A DNA stretch of 55,593 nt from Chromatiales bacterium (GCA_030145485.1 JAQYVP010000259.1:1-55593), one strand, 5' to 3'. Counted from the stretch's first letter, positions 6,877 through 15,813 are shown. Notes: generated by a model not told the origin, from the letters alone. Numbers and translations: made by a program.

Positions 6877-7572
6877 ATGACAATGAATTCAGCAATTATC
6901 CAGGAAAATATTTTACAGGTGCAGCAGCGCATAGAGACTGCTGCCAGCGATGCCTGCCGGAACTCATCTGAAATCCGCTTGCTGGCCGTCAGCAAGACCC
7001 GATCTGCACAGGAGATCATGGCCGCCTATCACTCCGGTCAGACTGCCTTTGGTGAGAATTATGTCGCCGAGGCTATCGAAAAAATCACAACGCTCGCAGA
7101 CTACCCGCTTGAGTGGCACTATATCGGCGGCATCCAAAGCAACAAGAGCAGGCTGATCGCCGCGCATTTCTCCTGGGTGCATACCATTGCATCATTGAAG
7201 CACGCACAGCGTCTGCATCAGCAGCGCCCCGCAGAACTTCCTCGGCTGAATAGCTGCATACAGGTGAATATCAGTCATGAGCACAGCAAGGGAGGGGTTA
7301 TGGAGGATGAAGTTCTGCCGCTTGCACGCGAAATCGCGCAGCTCGGAAGACTTCGACTGAGAGGACTCATGGCGCTTCCCGCCGCCACCACCGATTATGA
7401 AAAACAGAGGAAAAATTTCAGCATCCTGCGTAAACTCAGCGACAAGCTACAATCCGAGGGGATCGAACTCGACACGCTCTCCATGGGAATGTCGAACGAC
7501 ATGGAAGCCGCAATTGCCGAAGGAGCAACCATCGTGCGTATCGGCACGGCAATATTCGGACCGAGAACATAA
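6877..7572 (+). CDS. yggS: YggS family PLP homeostasis protein
   Basis: This single-domain, TIM-barrel PLP-binding protein is of the YggS/PROSC family and is thought to buffer pyridoxal phosphate. The PLP lysine lies in LLAVSKT (about residue 40), followed by FGENYVAEA and WHYIGGIQSNKSR, both family signatures. The phosphate-binding end is LSMGMSNDMEAAIAEGATIV and RIGTAIFG. Several in-frame ATGs exist (6823, 6850, 6877, 6883). Starts near 6877-6883 fit homologues (xxIQENIxxVxxRI), but no strong ribosome-binding site decides. It sits with proC and yggT, the usual gammaproteobacterial grouping. Confidence 0.9.
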   Translation: MTMNSAIIQENILQVQQRIETAASDACRNSSEIRLLAVSKTRSAQEIMAAYHSGQTAFGENYVAEAIEKITTLADYPLEWHYIGGIQSNKSRLIAAHFSWVHTIASLKHAQRLHQQRPAELPRLNSCIQVNISHEHSKGGVMEDEVLPLAREIAQLGRLRLRGLMALPAATTDYEKQRKNFSILRKLSDKLQSEGIELDTLSMGMSNDMEAAIAEGATIVRIGTAIFGPRT

Positions 7573-7580
7573 AAAGATTG

Positions 7581-7859
7581 ACCACGAAATGCACGAAAAA
7601 AGACAACCGAAGGGCGAGCGAGCGATTAACTCAGGGAATTAAGCACTTACAGATCATGACAAATGGATTCCGGCTAAAGGACTGCCGGAATGACGGAGTT
7701 TTGCAAGTACCTCCGAGTAATATCTATTGTCGCATATAGCACCACGATAATGGTGGGTGCGCTATCAATTTATAGCTGACTAGGACCTACTACAAGAATG
7801 AAACACATAGATCTCTAAGAATTTGCTGTTTTTTTCGTGTTTTTCGTGTATTTCGTGGT
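7581..7859. repeat. B-like palindrome split by a partial family C copy
   Basis: ACCACGAAATGCACGAAAAA at 7581 and the complementary arm TTCGTGTATTTCGTGGT ending at 7859 flank ~250 bp. Inside, 7640-7705 is the right half of a C element (CACTTACAG, ATGGATTCCGGCTAAAGG, GCCGGAATGACGG). The arrangement suggests the C element inserted into an older ACCACGAA palindrome. No gene is seen in this gap. Confidence 0.55.
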
Positions 7860-7897
7860 AAAAAAACAAAATAATCATTGGGAATGGAACAGGCACT

Positions 7898-8722
7898 ATG
7901 AAAGATAAAAAAATCACCTTTATCGGCGCAGGCAACATGGCTTCCGCCCTGATCAAGGGGCTGATCCAGGGTGGCCACCCGGCTGAAAATATTACTGCAG
8001 CTGATCCTGACGCTGACAAGCTCGAACTTATCAGCGAGCAAACAGGAATTGGCATCACAAGCGACAACAATGCGGCAATTTCCGGCGCCGATGTGATCGT
8101 CATTGCAGTCAAACCGCAGATTATCGAAGCTGTCGCCAGCGGAATTTCATCAGCCGTCGCTGCAAGCCAGCCTCTCATCATCTCCATCGCCGCCGGCATA
8201 CCCACAGCGCACCTGCAGCAGTGGCTGGGTGAGACAACAGCCATCGTGCGCACCATGCCGAACACCCCCGCGATGCTGCAGGCTGGCGCCACGGGGCTGT
8301 TTGCCGCGGCGAATGTCAATGATGAACAACACAGCCTGGCCGAATCCATCATGCGCGCCGTCGGCCTCACTATCTGGGTCGAACAAGAATCCCTGATCGA
8401 TGCCGTTACTGCAGTATCAGGAAGCGGCCCCGCCTATTTTTTCCTCTTCATGGAGCACATGATGCGCGCAGCCGGGGCGCTTGGGCTGCCCGAGGAGAGC
8501 GCACAACTGCTGACACTGCAGACAGCCCTCGGCGCATCCAGGATGGCGCTGGAGAGCGATGACAACCCGGCAACGCTGCGCACCATGGTGACCTCTCCGG
8601 GAGGAACCACCGAGCAGGCGATCAACACCTTCGAAGCCGGGGGGCTTGAGCAGCTGGTCATGGACGCCATGCGCGCTGCACGAGACCGCTCGATAGAACT
8701 CTCCTCACAAATCCCGGATTGA
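7898..8722 (+). CDS. proC: Pyrroline-5-carboxylate reductase
   Basis: ProC catalyses the last step of proline synthesis, NAD(P)H-dependent reduction of pyrroline-5-carboxylate. The 274-residue protein opens with a Rossmann motif KITFIGAGNMASALIKGL (residues ~5-22). It carries VRTMPNTPAMLQAGATGL and the C-terminal substrate-binding signature TAVSGSGPAYFFLFMEHM, and ends with MVTSPGGTTEQAI. All family motifs are intact. It is followed after 4 nt by yggT, indicating one transcript. Confidence 0.96.
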   Translation: MKDKKITFIGAGNMASALIKGLIQGGHPAENITAADPDADKLELISEQTGIGITSDNNAAISGADVIVIAVKPQIIEAVASGISSAVAASQPLIISIAAGIPTAHLQQWLGETTAIVRTMPNTPAMLQAGATGLFAAANVNDEQHSLAESIMRAVGLTIWVEQESLIDAVTAVSGSGPAYFFLFMEHMMRAAGALGLPEESAQLLTLQTALGASRMALESDDNPATLRTMVTSPGGTTEQAINTFEAGGLEQLVMDAMRAARDRSIELSSQIPD

Positions 8723-8726
8723 CACC

Positions 8727-9308
8727 ATGGACTCTGGCTACCTCTCAACACCCCTGATTTTTCTCGTACAGGTCATCTTTGGTTTTTACACGCTGATGGT
8801 AATGCTGCGTTTTCTGCTGCAACTGGTGCGGGCGGATTTTCACAATCCTGTCTCCCAATTTGTACTCACGCTGACCACACCTGTTCTCAAGCCGCTGAGG
8901 AGATATATTCCCGGTTATCGTGGACTTGACATGACGTCACTGCTTGTCGCCTGGCTTGTCAAAACCGTTGAGATCGCCATAATTTTGCTGCTCTCGGGAG
9001 CAGCAGGCATCGCGCATGCCATTTTGTGGGCGATACCGGCGCTGGTTTCACTGGTGTTTATGATTTTTACCGTCTCAATTTTCATCGGTGTGCTGCTGAG
9101 CTGGTTCCAGGCTGGCTACTCCCATCCGGTGGCGGGATTGGTTCACTCGCTGAATGCGCCGATACTGAAACTGGCAAGACGTTTCGTACCTGTGATTTCA
9201 GGAATCGACCTGGCGCCATTGGCTGCAATCCTCGCCCTCACCGTCCTGAAAATGTTGGTGATGCCGATCCTGTATACACTTGTCGGCATGCCACCCGGTA
9301 TTTTTTAG
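8727..9308 (+). CDS. yggT: YggT family membrane protein
   Basis: The 193-residue integral membrane protein is made of two homologous YggT units (residues ~8-90 and ~105-185). Each has two helices around an NP-hydrophobic, PLRR/LARR-(Y/F)-P motif: VLKPLRRYIPGYRGLDMTSL and ILKLARRFVPVISGIDLAPL. The duplication is typical of the gammaproteobacterial protein. A role in ion homeostasis and osmotic tolerance has been proposed for the family, and the molecular function is not settled. It is last in the yggS-proC-yggT group. Confidence 0.93.
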   Translation: MDSGYLSTPLIFLVQVIFGFYTLMVMLRFLLQLVRADFHNPVSQFVLTLTTPVLKPLRRYIPGYRGLDMTSLLVAWLVKTVEIAIILLLSGAAGIAHAILWAIPALVSLVFMIFTVSIFIGVLLSWFQAGYSHPVAGLVHSLNAPILKLARRFVPVISGIDLAPLAAILALTVLKMLVMPILYTLVGMPPGIF

Positions 9309-9398
9309 AGCCTTTGCGGCACAGTGGAAGCGTGAACCCCGAAAATGTTTCATCACTGATACACACAGATGCCCTCCATCTTTTTATCTATATTTATC

Positions 9399-9594
9399 GT
9401 TACTTCTCAATAAATCCGTGCATTTCGCGGTCAGATGACCGCTCCCACAACAATTACGGGCCCCAAATGTAGGAGTTGCTCTTCCGACCGCCATGGATGG
9501 CGGAAGTGCCGGCAACGCAGGAGCATTTACCGGCTGACCACGATGGACAAGTACTGTCATCCTATCTAAATGCACGGACTTATTGAGAACTTAC
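9399..9594. mobile_element. MITE M1 with GTAA-type ends, nested in a family D repeat
   Basis: The ends GTTACTTCTCAATAAATCCG and (reverse complement) GTAAGTTCTCAATAAGTCCG are inverted repeats extending through GTGCAT. The flanking octamers TATTTATC and TGTTTATC agree at 7 of 8, as expected for an old 8-bp target duplication. It interrupts a D repeat (about 9350-9640) with CTGTGTGCATCTGTGTGCAT on the right. The interior holds the GCGGTCAGATGACCGC module and a CGCCATGGATGGCGG palindrome but no gene. Confidence 0.75.
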
Positions 9595-9643
9595 TGTTTA
9601 TCTGTGTGCATCTGTGTGCATCTGTGGAGAAAAAAAACAATGA

Positions 9644-10009
9644 CTAACCACCCATCTCCAGAAACGGCATCACCGAAAAGTAGATGATTGCAACCACAGC
9701 TGCAACATAGAGCAGCATGCGCAGCGGATCCTCCCTGAAAATATCGTACAGGTTTCTATTTTCTCCGCGCTCTTTTTGACGCGCATATTCACTCTGCATG
9801 CGGCTGCTGCGCTCCTCCTGATAGACTTCCAGCATCTGTTTCGTCTGCTTCAGCTGATGATAGTCACGCAGCCAGATCGCCGGCATCGATATCCCCCAGT
9901 TGCCCGCGCTGGTTTCATAGAAATCGATCCCGTTTGTCTTCAGCAGTTCACGGATCTCATCGGCTTCATCATCCGGCACACCCCTGAGCCTGAATAGAAT
10001 GACTGACAT
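9644..10009 (-). CDS. DUF6164-like protein with a C-terminal membrane helix
   Basis: The 121-residue protein begins MSVILFRLRGVPDDEADEIR, an alpha-beta domain of ~60 residues containing NGIDFYETSAGNWGISMPAI. A charged linker follows, then a single C-terminal hydrophobic helix (LLYVAAVVAIIYFSVMPFL), which suggests a tail-anchored inner-membrane protein. The pattern fits the small uncharacterised DUF6164 family. The start at 10009 has AGGAAA ~9 nt upstream and is preferred over 10066. Function is unknown. It stands alone between repeats. Confidence 0.7.
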   Translation of the reverse strand: MSVILFRLRGVPDDEADEIRELLKTNGIDFYETSAGNWGISMPAIWLRDYHQLKQTKQMLEVYQEERSSRMQSEYARQKERGENRNLYDIFREDPLRMLLYVAAVVAIIYFSVMPFLEMGG

Positions 10010-10053
10010 GCAAATATTTCCTGATTGATAAAGTTTCAGAACCGGCAACAAAG

Positions 10054-10206
10054 CAGCAATTCTCAATGCAGTAATAAAGTGTCAACATTTTAAAAGACTT
10101 TTACCACGAAGCTCACGAAGACCACGAAGAATCAAATGGATACAAAAATATCTTCACGCTCTTCGTGTCCTTCGTGGTGAATATCTCTCTACATTTAGAA
10201 TTGCTG
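10054..10206 (+). repeat. Family R repeat, copy R1
   Basis: This 153-bp unit has imperfect terminal inverted repeats CAGCAATTCTCAATG and CATTTAGAATTGCTG. The interior is a quasi-palindrome, TTACCACGAAGCTCACGAAG ... CTTCGTGTCCTTCGTGGTGA. Further copies are at 12790-12940, 15554-15704, 24558-24724 and 32730-33091, all in this orientation. Confidence 0.85.
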
Positions 10207-10298
10207 ACAACAAAGAGTATACCTTGACAGTAAAATCTGTCAGGATTCCTCATTAGTGCACGATCGATAGAGACCACGAGTAGAGAACCACAATCACA

Positions 10299-11816
10299 AT
10301 GGATAAACAACCCGTTATACTGATTATTTTTGACGGCTTCGGAGTCAATCCCAGCCGTGCTGCGAACGGCTGGGCGCTGGCGCGGACACCACACCTCGAT
10401 CACTACTTCTCCTCATGGCCACACGCTGTATTGCAGGCATCCGGCCGGGCCGTGGGTCTGCCCGACGGGCAGTTCGGCAATTCCGAAGTCGGCCATCTGA
10501 CCCTGGGAGCAGGGCGTATTCTCGAACAGGACCTGATGCGCGTCGCCAATGCCATTCATGATGGTACTCTGCAGCAACTGCCTGCCTGGCAGGATCTTTT
10601 ACAAGACACCAAACGCCTGCACCTGGTTGGCATGGTCTCCGACGGCGGTGTGCATTCGCATATCGAACACCTGTGCGGGCTGCTGCAGATGATCGTTGCT
10701 GCCGGCATCGAACCTGTTGTCCACATGATTACCGACGGCAGAGACACCTCGCCCAAAGCCGCCCTGGGCTACCTTGAGTTACTGGAACAGGATTTTGTCA
10801 AACTCGGCAAAGGACAAATTGCCACTGTCTGTGGCCGCTACGATGCCATGGATCGCATCGGCAACTGGGATCGCACCCGGAAAGCATGGAAGGCGATGCG
10901 ACTGGGACAGGGACTGGATGCCGAGACCCCCAGGGAGGCGATCGAAAACGCCTATGCGCGTGGTGAAAGCGATGAGTTCATTCAACCTACGGTGATTCGA
11001 GACCATATTGGAATCGCCGCCGATGAACCGGTGCTTTTTTTCAATTTCCGCAGTGACCGCGCACGACAGATGGCAGCCGCTATCGGACTGGAGGAGTTTG
11101 ACGGTTTTGACCGCGGATCCGCTGGAAACCGCAGGCTGGTGGGAATGACCGAGTATAATGTCAACTTCCCCTTTCCGGTCCTTTTTTCACCACAAATTCC
11201 TGAACAGGTACTGGCCGAGGTGATCAGTGATGCCGGGCTGAAACAGTTTCACTGCGCAGAAACCGAAAAATACCCGCATGTCACCTATTTTTTCAATGGC
11301 GGCACCGAGCGGCCCTACCCGGGAGAGGATCGTTCAATCGTCCCCTCCGCCAAGGTGGCAACCTATGACCAGCAACCGGAGATGAGTGCTCCCAAGGTTG
11401 CCGAGAACGTCATCAGCGCTATCGAAAGCGAGCAGTATGCTTTTATTCTGGTCAACTTTGCCAATGGCGACATGGTTGGACATACCGCTGTTCCCGAGGC
11501 CATTATCAAGGCTGTTGAAACCTTGGATCTGCAGGGGCACAGGGTCATTGAATCCGCGCTAAAACATGGCTGGCGTGTGCTGCTGACTGCAGACCATGGC
11601 AACTGCGACGAGATGGTCGATCCTGTCGGTGGACAGCCGCATACAAGACACACCGGCTACCCGGTTCCTCTACTGCTGGCAGGCGCCGGGGATGTTCCTC
11701 TGGGTATCGGCCGGGGACTGGCGGATATTGCCCCAACCGTACTGGATCTGCTCGATATACCCCGTCCTCGCGAGATGACCGGCCGCAGCATGATCCTGAA
11801 AGGCAAACTGATTTGA
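10299..11816 (+). CDS. gpmI: 2,3-bisphosphoglycerate-independent phosphoglycerate mutase
   Basis: GpmI interconverts 3- and 2-phosphoglycerate using two Mn ions. The 505-residue protein is of standard length. The metal-binding Asp is in ILIIFDGFGVN and the phospho-acceptor Ser62 in QFGNSEVGHLTLGAGR. Later metal ligands lie in FANGDMVGHTAVPEA, LLTADHGNCDEM and GGQPHTRHTGYPVPL. An inverted repeat, CCTTGACAG-TAAAAT-CTGTCAGG at 10222-10244, lies upstream and overlaps a possible TTGACA -35 box. The PfkB-type kinase follows after 12 nt, so two sugar-phosphate enzymes are co-transcribed. Confidence 0.97.
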   Translation: MDKQPVILIIFDGFGVNPSRAANGWALARTPHLDHYFSSWPHAVLQASGRAVGLPDGQFGNSEVGHLTLGAGRILEQDLMRVANAIHDGTLQQLPAWQDLLQDTKRLHLVGMVSDGGVHSHIEHLCGLLQMIVAAGIEPVVHMITDGRDTSPKAALGYLELLEQDFVKLGKGQIATVCGRYDAMDRIGNWDRTRKAWKAMRLGQGLDAETPREAIENAYARGESDEFIQPTVIRDHIGIAADEPVLFFNFRSDRARQMAAAIGLEEFDGFDRGSAGNRRLVGMTEYNVNFPFPVLFSPQIPEQVLAEVISDAGLKQFHCAETEKYPHVTYFFNGGTERPYPGEDRSIVPSAKVATYDQQPEMSAPKVAENVISAIESEQYAFILVNFANGDMVGHTAVPEAIIKAVETLDLQGHRVIESALKHGWRVLLTADHGNCDEMVDPVGGQPHTRHTGYPVPLLLAGAGDVPLGIGRGLADIAPTVLDLLDIPRPREMTGRSMILKGKLI

Positions 11817-11828
11817 ACGAGAATAACC

Positions 11829-12788
11829 ATGTCTAAAAAAAGTAAAATAGAACCTGTCGCCGTACTCGCACTGAATCCCTCTCTGGACATCAGCTACCAG
11901 GTGACGCAACTGCTGGACGACCAGAAAGTCCCCTCCATGAATACACATTATGAGCCCGGAGGGAATGGCATCAATGTCTCACAAACGCTTAGCCGTCTGG
12001 ATATCCCTGTCAACTGCTCGTGCATCATTGCAGGAAAAATCGGCGAGTTCGTACTGCAACTGCTGCAGAATGAACTCAGCGACCTCCACTATCTCACCGT
12101 CGAGGGAGAGTCCCGCATCAACACGACACTGATGCAGCGCAGCCCCCAGGGACAGTGTGAAGTCGACGGCAGCGGACCCGAGGTTCCTGAGACCGTCCTC
12201 GAGGAGATAGAGGAGTCATTTCTGAAAGCCTGCCGTGGTGGTTTTGGTATCATGAGCGGCTCGGTTCCCCCCGGCGTTCCTGACGACACTTACGGTCGCC
12301 TGGCAAGAAAAATCGGGGAGCAGGGGGGCAAGGCGGTTGTAGATGCATATGATACCCTGCTTGAAAAATCTGTTGATTCAAAACCATTTCTGTTAAGAGT
12401 CAATCAATATGCGCTTGAGATGTATACGCGCAAGAAGCTGCGCAAACTTGATGAAGTGGTTGCCATTACCCGTCAATTCCAGCAGGATCATGCGCTGAAT
12501 CATGTGTGCGTCACTTTTGGAGAGTATGGCGCTCTGCTGCTCGATTCGAAATACACCTATCTCTGCACACCACCCAAGACTCACATCCGCTCGACGGTTG
12601 GTTCCGGCGATGCCCTGCTTGCAGGACTGGTAGCCGCCTATGTGTCTGGAGGCGATAGTTCTACCGCATTGAAACTTGGCGTCGCCTGCGGAACAGCGAC
12701 GACAACCCACTCAGGCACCGGCCTCTGCAGCCGTGATGAAGTCGACCGCTTGATGAATGAGCTCGAGGTCAAGCGTCTCGATAGCTGA
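11829..12788 (+). CDS. PfkB-family hexose phosphate kinase (1- or 6-phosphofructokinase type)
   Basis: The 319-residue ribokinase-fold enzyme starts VLALNPSLDISYQV, which matches the NPxxD opening of the FruK/PfkB/LacC subfamily. The N-terminal PGGNGINVSQTLSRL is the sugar-binding signature. The C-terminal STVGSGDALLAGLVAAY holds the anion hole and catalytic Asp (GxGD, normally GAGD). The pairing with gpmI favours a glycolytic role as an ATP-dependent 6-phosphofructokinase II. FruK or tagatose-6-phosphate kinase activity cannot be excluded from motifs alone. No PTS or transporter gene is adjacent, which argues against a dedicated fructose operon. Confidence 0.85.
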   Translation: MSKKSKIEPVAVLALNPSLDISYQVTQLLDDQKVPSMNTHYEPGGNGINVSQTLSRLDIPVNCSCIIAGKIGEFVLQLLQNELSDLHYLTVEGESRINTTLMQRSPQGQCEVDGSGPEVPETVLEEIEESFLKACRGGFGIMSGSVPPGVPDDTYGRLARKIGEQGGKAVVDAYDTLLEKSVDSKPFLLRVNQYALEMYTRKKLRKLDEVVAITRQFQQDHALNHVCVTFGEYGALLLDSKYTYLCTPPKTHIRSTVGSGDALLAGLVAAYVSGGDSSTALKLGVACGTATTTHSGTGLCSRDEVDRLMNELEVKRLDS

Positions 12789-12789
12789 T

Positions 12790-12940
12790 AGCAATTCTCA
12801 ATGCACGAATAGAGCGCCTACATTTTAAAAGACTTTTACCACGAAGCACACGAAGATCACGAAGAATCAACTGGATAGAATAAAACTTCGTGCTCTTCGT
12901 GGCCTTCGTGGTGAATATCTTTCTACATTTAGACTTGCTG
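12790..12940 (+). repeat. Family R repeat, copy R2
   Basis: It runs from AGCAATTCTCAATGCACGAA to TACATTTAGACTTGCTG with the internal arms TTACCACGAAGCACACGAAG and GCCTTCGTGGTGAATATC. It begins 2 nt after the stop of the PfkB-type gene. Confidence 0.85.
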
Positions 12941-12994
12941 CTTGTCAGAGGTTTCTAAAGCAATAACCACTCCTTTGCGGTATGCTACGTCGCC

Positions 12995-14293
12995 ATGAGC
13001 GATAAACACTTAACAGATACGACATTTGCCAGCTTCAATCTCGAAAAAAGTATCCAGCAGGGTCTGGATGAAGCGGGTTTTACGCACTGCACCCCGATCC
13101 AGCAGAAGAGCATCCCGGTTGCCATCGAGGGCAAAGATGTCGCCGGACAGGCGCAGACTGGTACCGGCAAGACAGCCGCCTTCATGGTTGCGACGCTGCA
13201 GTATTTGCATGACCACCCCGCCCCCCCTGAGCGCAAGCCTAATCAGCCGCGTGCTTTCATCGTGGCGCCGACCCGCGAGCTTGCCATACAGATCCACAAG
13301 GATGCGGAGCAACTGGGTAAGCACTGCGGTCACAAGATGCGCGTGGTCTATGGCGGTTCGGGTTACGAGCAGCAGCGCGATTCACTCAAGGATGTCGACA
13401 TCCTGATCGGCACACCCGGCCGTTTGATCGACTATTTCAAGCAGCATGTCTACAACCTGCGCGCTCTCCAGGTGGTGATCATCGATGAAGCCGACCGTAT
13501 GTTCGACCTGGGTTTTATCACGGATATCCGCTATCTGCTGCAGCGCATGCCGCCGCCGGAAAAGCGTCTCGGCATGCTGTTCTCGGCAACCCTCAGCTAC
13601 CGCGTTTCGGAACTCGCCTACGAGCACATGAATGATCCACAGATCATCAAGGTCGAATCGGACACGGTCACCGGAGAGAATGTTACCCAGCGCGGCTACA
13701 TGATCTCTAATGATGAAAAAATCGCCTTGCTAATTGGCCTGATACAGCATCATGAGCCAACACGCACCATCATTTTCGTCAACACCAAGCGTACTGCGGA
13801 CGAGGTATGGGGATTTCTCGAGGGCAATGGCTTCTCCTGCGCCATCCTCTCGGGTGACGTGCCGCAGCGCAAACGCATTGCGTTGCTGGAGAAATTTCAA
13901 CGTGGTGAATTAAAGATTCTGGTAGCCACGGATGTCGCTGCACGCGGTCTGCATATTCCGGACGTCACCCATGTCATCAACTATGACCTGCCACAGGACG
14001 GTGAGGATTATGTGCATCGCATCGGACGCACTGCCCGCGCCGGTTCAAGCGGTGACGCCATCAGCCTGGTGTGTGAGACTCACGCCATGTCACTGCCTGA
14101 TATTGAAACCTATATCGAGAGTCGTATTCCGCTGGAGATGCCCGAGGCTTCTTTGATCGCGGAAGTTGACCCGCGAAGCCGCAAGCGTCCGCCCAGGCGC
14201 CCAAGCTCCGCCAACAGACAGCAGCAGGGAAGACGCAATTCACCGAGAGGCAACAGTAACCGTGGGCAGAATCGTGGCGGTCGCCATCGTTAG
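12995..14293 (+). CDS. rhlB: ATP-dependent RNA helicase RhlB
   Basis: This 432-residue DEAD-box helicase has the order typical of RhlB: Q motif (GFTHCTPIQ), Walker A AQTGTGKT (~52-59), [21 protein letters not shown] within [15 protein letters not shown] (~160-172), SAT ([12 protein letters not shown]), then [10 protein letters not shown] in the second RecA domain. The N-terminus [16 protein letters not shown] and [11 protein letters not shown] before the tail match RhlB, the helicase of the RNA degradosome. The last ~45 residues are an Arg/Gly/Asn-rich RNA-binding tail. Thioredoxin, the common neighbour in enterics, is absent here. Confidence 0.93.
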   Translation: MSDKHLTDTTFASFNLEKSIQQGLDEAGFTHCTPIQQKSIPVAIEGKDVAGQAQTGTGKTAAFMVATLQYLHDHPAPPERKPNQPRAFIVAPTRELAIQIHKDAEQLGKHCGHKMRVVYGGSGYEQQRDSLKDVDILIGTPGRLIDYFKQHVYNLRALQVVIIDEADRMFDLGFITDIRYLLQRMPPPEKRLGMLFSATLSYRVSELAYEHMNDPQIIKVESDTVTGENVTQRGYMISNDEKIALLIGLIQHHEPTRTIIFVNTKRTADEVWGFLEGNGFSCAILSGDVPQRKRIALLEKFQRGELKILVATDVAARGLHIPDVTHVINYDLPQDGEDYVHRIGRTARAGSSGDAISLVCETHAMSLPDIETYIESRIPLEMPEASLIAEVDPRSRKRPPRRPSSANRQQQGRRNSPRGNSNRGQNRGGRHR

Positions 14294-14314
14294 GAGTTGT
14301 TCTGCAGCCTGTAG

Positions 14315-14342
14315 GGCGTAATAAGCGACAGCGCATTGCGCC
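14315..14342 (+). terminator. Hairpin after rhlB
   Basis: GGCGTAAT and ATTGCGCC flank a 12-nt loop AAGCGACAGCGC 21 nt after the rhlB stop. It is a second copy of the hairpin at 1454-1481 with the same loop. Its position after a stop codon in both places supports a 3'-end role. A short T run follows at 14359-14365. Confidence 0.4.
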
Positions 14343-14424
14343 GCATGGAGATGTGCTGTTTTTTTCCACAGATGCACACAGATAAACACTGATTAAGAGG
14401 AATTATAGTCTCTGTGTTCATCTG

Positions 14425-14553
14425 AGCCTCTTGCAAAACTCCAAAATTCGTCATTCCGGCGAAGGCCGGAATCTATAGATTCAACCACTTACAGATTGAG
14501 AAAATGGATTCCGGCTAAAAACATGCCGGAATGACGGAATTTTGCAAGAGGCT
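14425..14553. mobile_element. Complete family C element (C4) inserted in a family D repeat
   Basis: The most complete C copy in the window, 129 bp, has AGCCTCTTGCAAAA and TTTTGCAAGAGGCT as perfect 14-bp outer ends and CGTCATTCCGGC/GCCGGAATGACG as inner arms. CATCTG is present on both sides (14419-14424 and 14554-14559). It interrupts a D repeat starting CCACAGATGCACACAGATAA at 14366. The duplication may be a target-site repeat, but D repeats can contain CATCTG twice by themselves. Confidence 0.7.
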
Positions 14554-14614
14554 CATCTGTAGGTCATTTCCTTTGCCTGTGTTCCGTGGTTTATCGCTCT
14601 TTACCAAACTGCAT

Positions 14615-15472
14615 TCAGGGATAGATTTCAGGAACAAAAGTCTGATCCGACATCGGTGGTCGGACATAGCCGATGCCCTCCTTTCTTTTCGGCAGTTTGA
14701 TCGGTTCCGGCGTCAGATCCTCATAAGGAATCTGAGTCAACAGATGATGAATACAGTTGAGACGCGCATGCTTCTTGATATCGGAGTTGACCACATACCA
14801 GGGCGCCTGCTTGATATCCGTGTGCGCGAACATCTGATCCTTGGCTTTCGAGTATTCAAGCCAGCGTGAGCGTGACTCCAGGTCCATCGGGCTGAGCTTC
14901 CAGCGCTTGAGGGACTCACTGAGACGACTCTGAAAACGCTTCTCCTGCTCCTCGTCAGAAACCGAGAACCAGTACTTGATCAGAATAATTCCGGAACGCA
15001 CCAGCATGCGTTCAAATTCAGGGCAGGAGCGCAGAAATTCACGGTACTCCTCCTCTGTGCAAAAACCCATGACACGTTCGACGCCGGCGCGGTTATACCA
15101 ACTGCGATCGAACAGCACGATCTCGCCGGCAGAGGGGAGATGCGGCGCATAACGTTGAAAATACCACTGTGTCGTCTCCCTCTCGGTGGGAGCGGGCAGC
15201 GCGGCAATTCTACAAATACGCGGATTGAGGTACTGGGCGATACGCTTGATCACACCGCCCTTGCCTGCGGCATCACGCCCCTCGAAAACCACCACCACCT
15301 TGAGTCCCTTGTCTTTGACCCACTCCTGCAGCTTGACCAGTTCTACCTGAAGACGAAACAGCTCCTTTTCATAGACAGACTTCGAAATCTTCCTCTTCTT
15401 CCTTCTCTTGCTTTCACTCTTGTCATGGCCTGCAGCCATGTTACTTTTCGCATTTTTCTTCTTATGACCCAT
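14615..15472 (-). CDS. ppk2: Polyphosphate kinase 2 family protein
   Basis: PPK2 enzymes transfer phosphate between polyphosphate and nucleotides. The 285-residue protein has a Lys-rich N-terminal ~30 residues and then the PPK2 core. Walker A is FEGRDAAGKGG (~63-73) and the Walker B/lid segment is IVLFDRSWYNRAGVERVMGF, with RWKLSPMDLESRSRW further on. These fit a one-domain PPK2. Whether it prefers GDP, ADP or AMP cannot be read from motifs. The start at 15472 has AAGGAG ~7 nt upstream and is preferred over 15541. It is monocistronic between repeats. Confidence 0.93.
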   Translation of the reverse strand: MGHKKKNAKSNMAAGHDKSESKRRKKRKISKSVYEKELFRLQVELVKLQEWVKDKGLKVVVVFEGRDAAGKGGVIKRIAQYLNPRICRIAALPAPTERETTQWYFQRYAPHLPSAGEIVLFDRSWYNRAGVERVMGFCTEEEYREFLRSCPEFERMLVRSGIILIKYWFSVSDEEQEKRFQSRLSESLKRWKLSPMDLESRSRWLEYSKAKDQMFAHTDIKQAPWYVVNSDIKKHARLNCIHHLLTQIPYEDLTPEPIKLPKRKEGIGYVRPPMSDQTFVPEIYP

Positions 15473-15553
15473 GATGGACTCCTTATTAAAAAACCGATTA
15501 ATTATGAGGTTACCAGCAGATGGAGTTTGAATCAATGACATGCATCACAACAT

Positions 15554-15704
15554 AGCAATTCTCAATGTATCAAAAAACCCCGATATTTTAAAAGACTTTT
15601 ACCACGAAGCACACGAAGACCACGAAGAATCAAATGGTTACAAAAATACCTTCGTGCACTTCGTGTCCTTCGTGGTGAGTATCTCTCTACATTGAGAATT
15701 GCTG
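15554..15704 (+). repeat. Family R repeat, copy R3
   Basis: It runs from AGCAATTCTCAATGTATC to CTACATTGAGAATTGCTG with the arms TTACCACGAAGCACACGAAG and TGTCCTTCGTGGTGAGTATC. It is located upstream of ppk2. The following ~110 bp to 15813 show no recognisable feature. Confidence 0.85.
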
Positions 15705-15813
15705 ATCACAGCACAGAAGTTTAATTCAGTGATTCGAGATAGCCGTGTTGCGTTCACAATGACACCCTCTTGTGTCATTGCAATGAGATTCCGGCTTGCC
15801 TCACTCTGACTGA

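Noticed and set aside
10113-10403. Minus-strand frame of 96 codons
   Set aside because: It is made of R-repeat sequence and antisense to the start of gpmI, with no ribosome site or family match.
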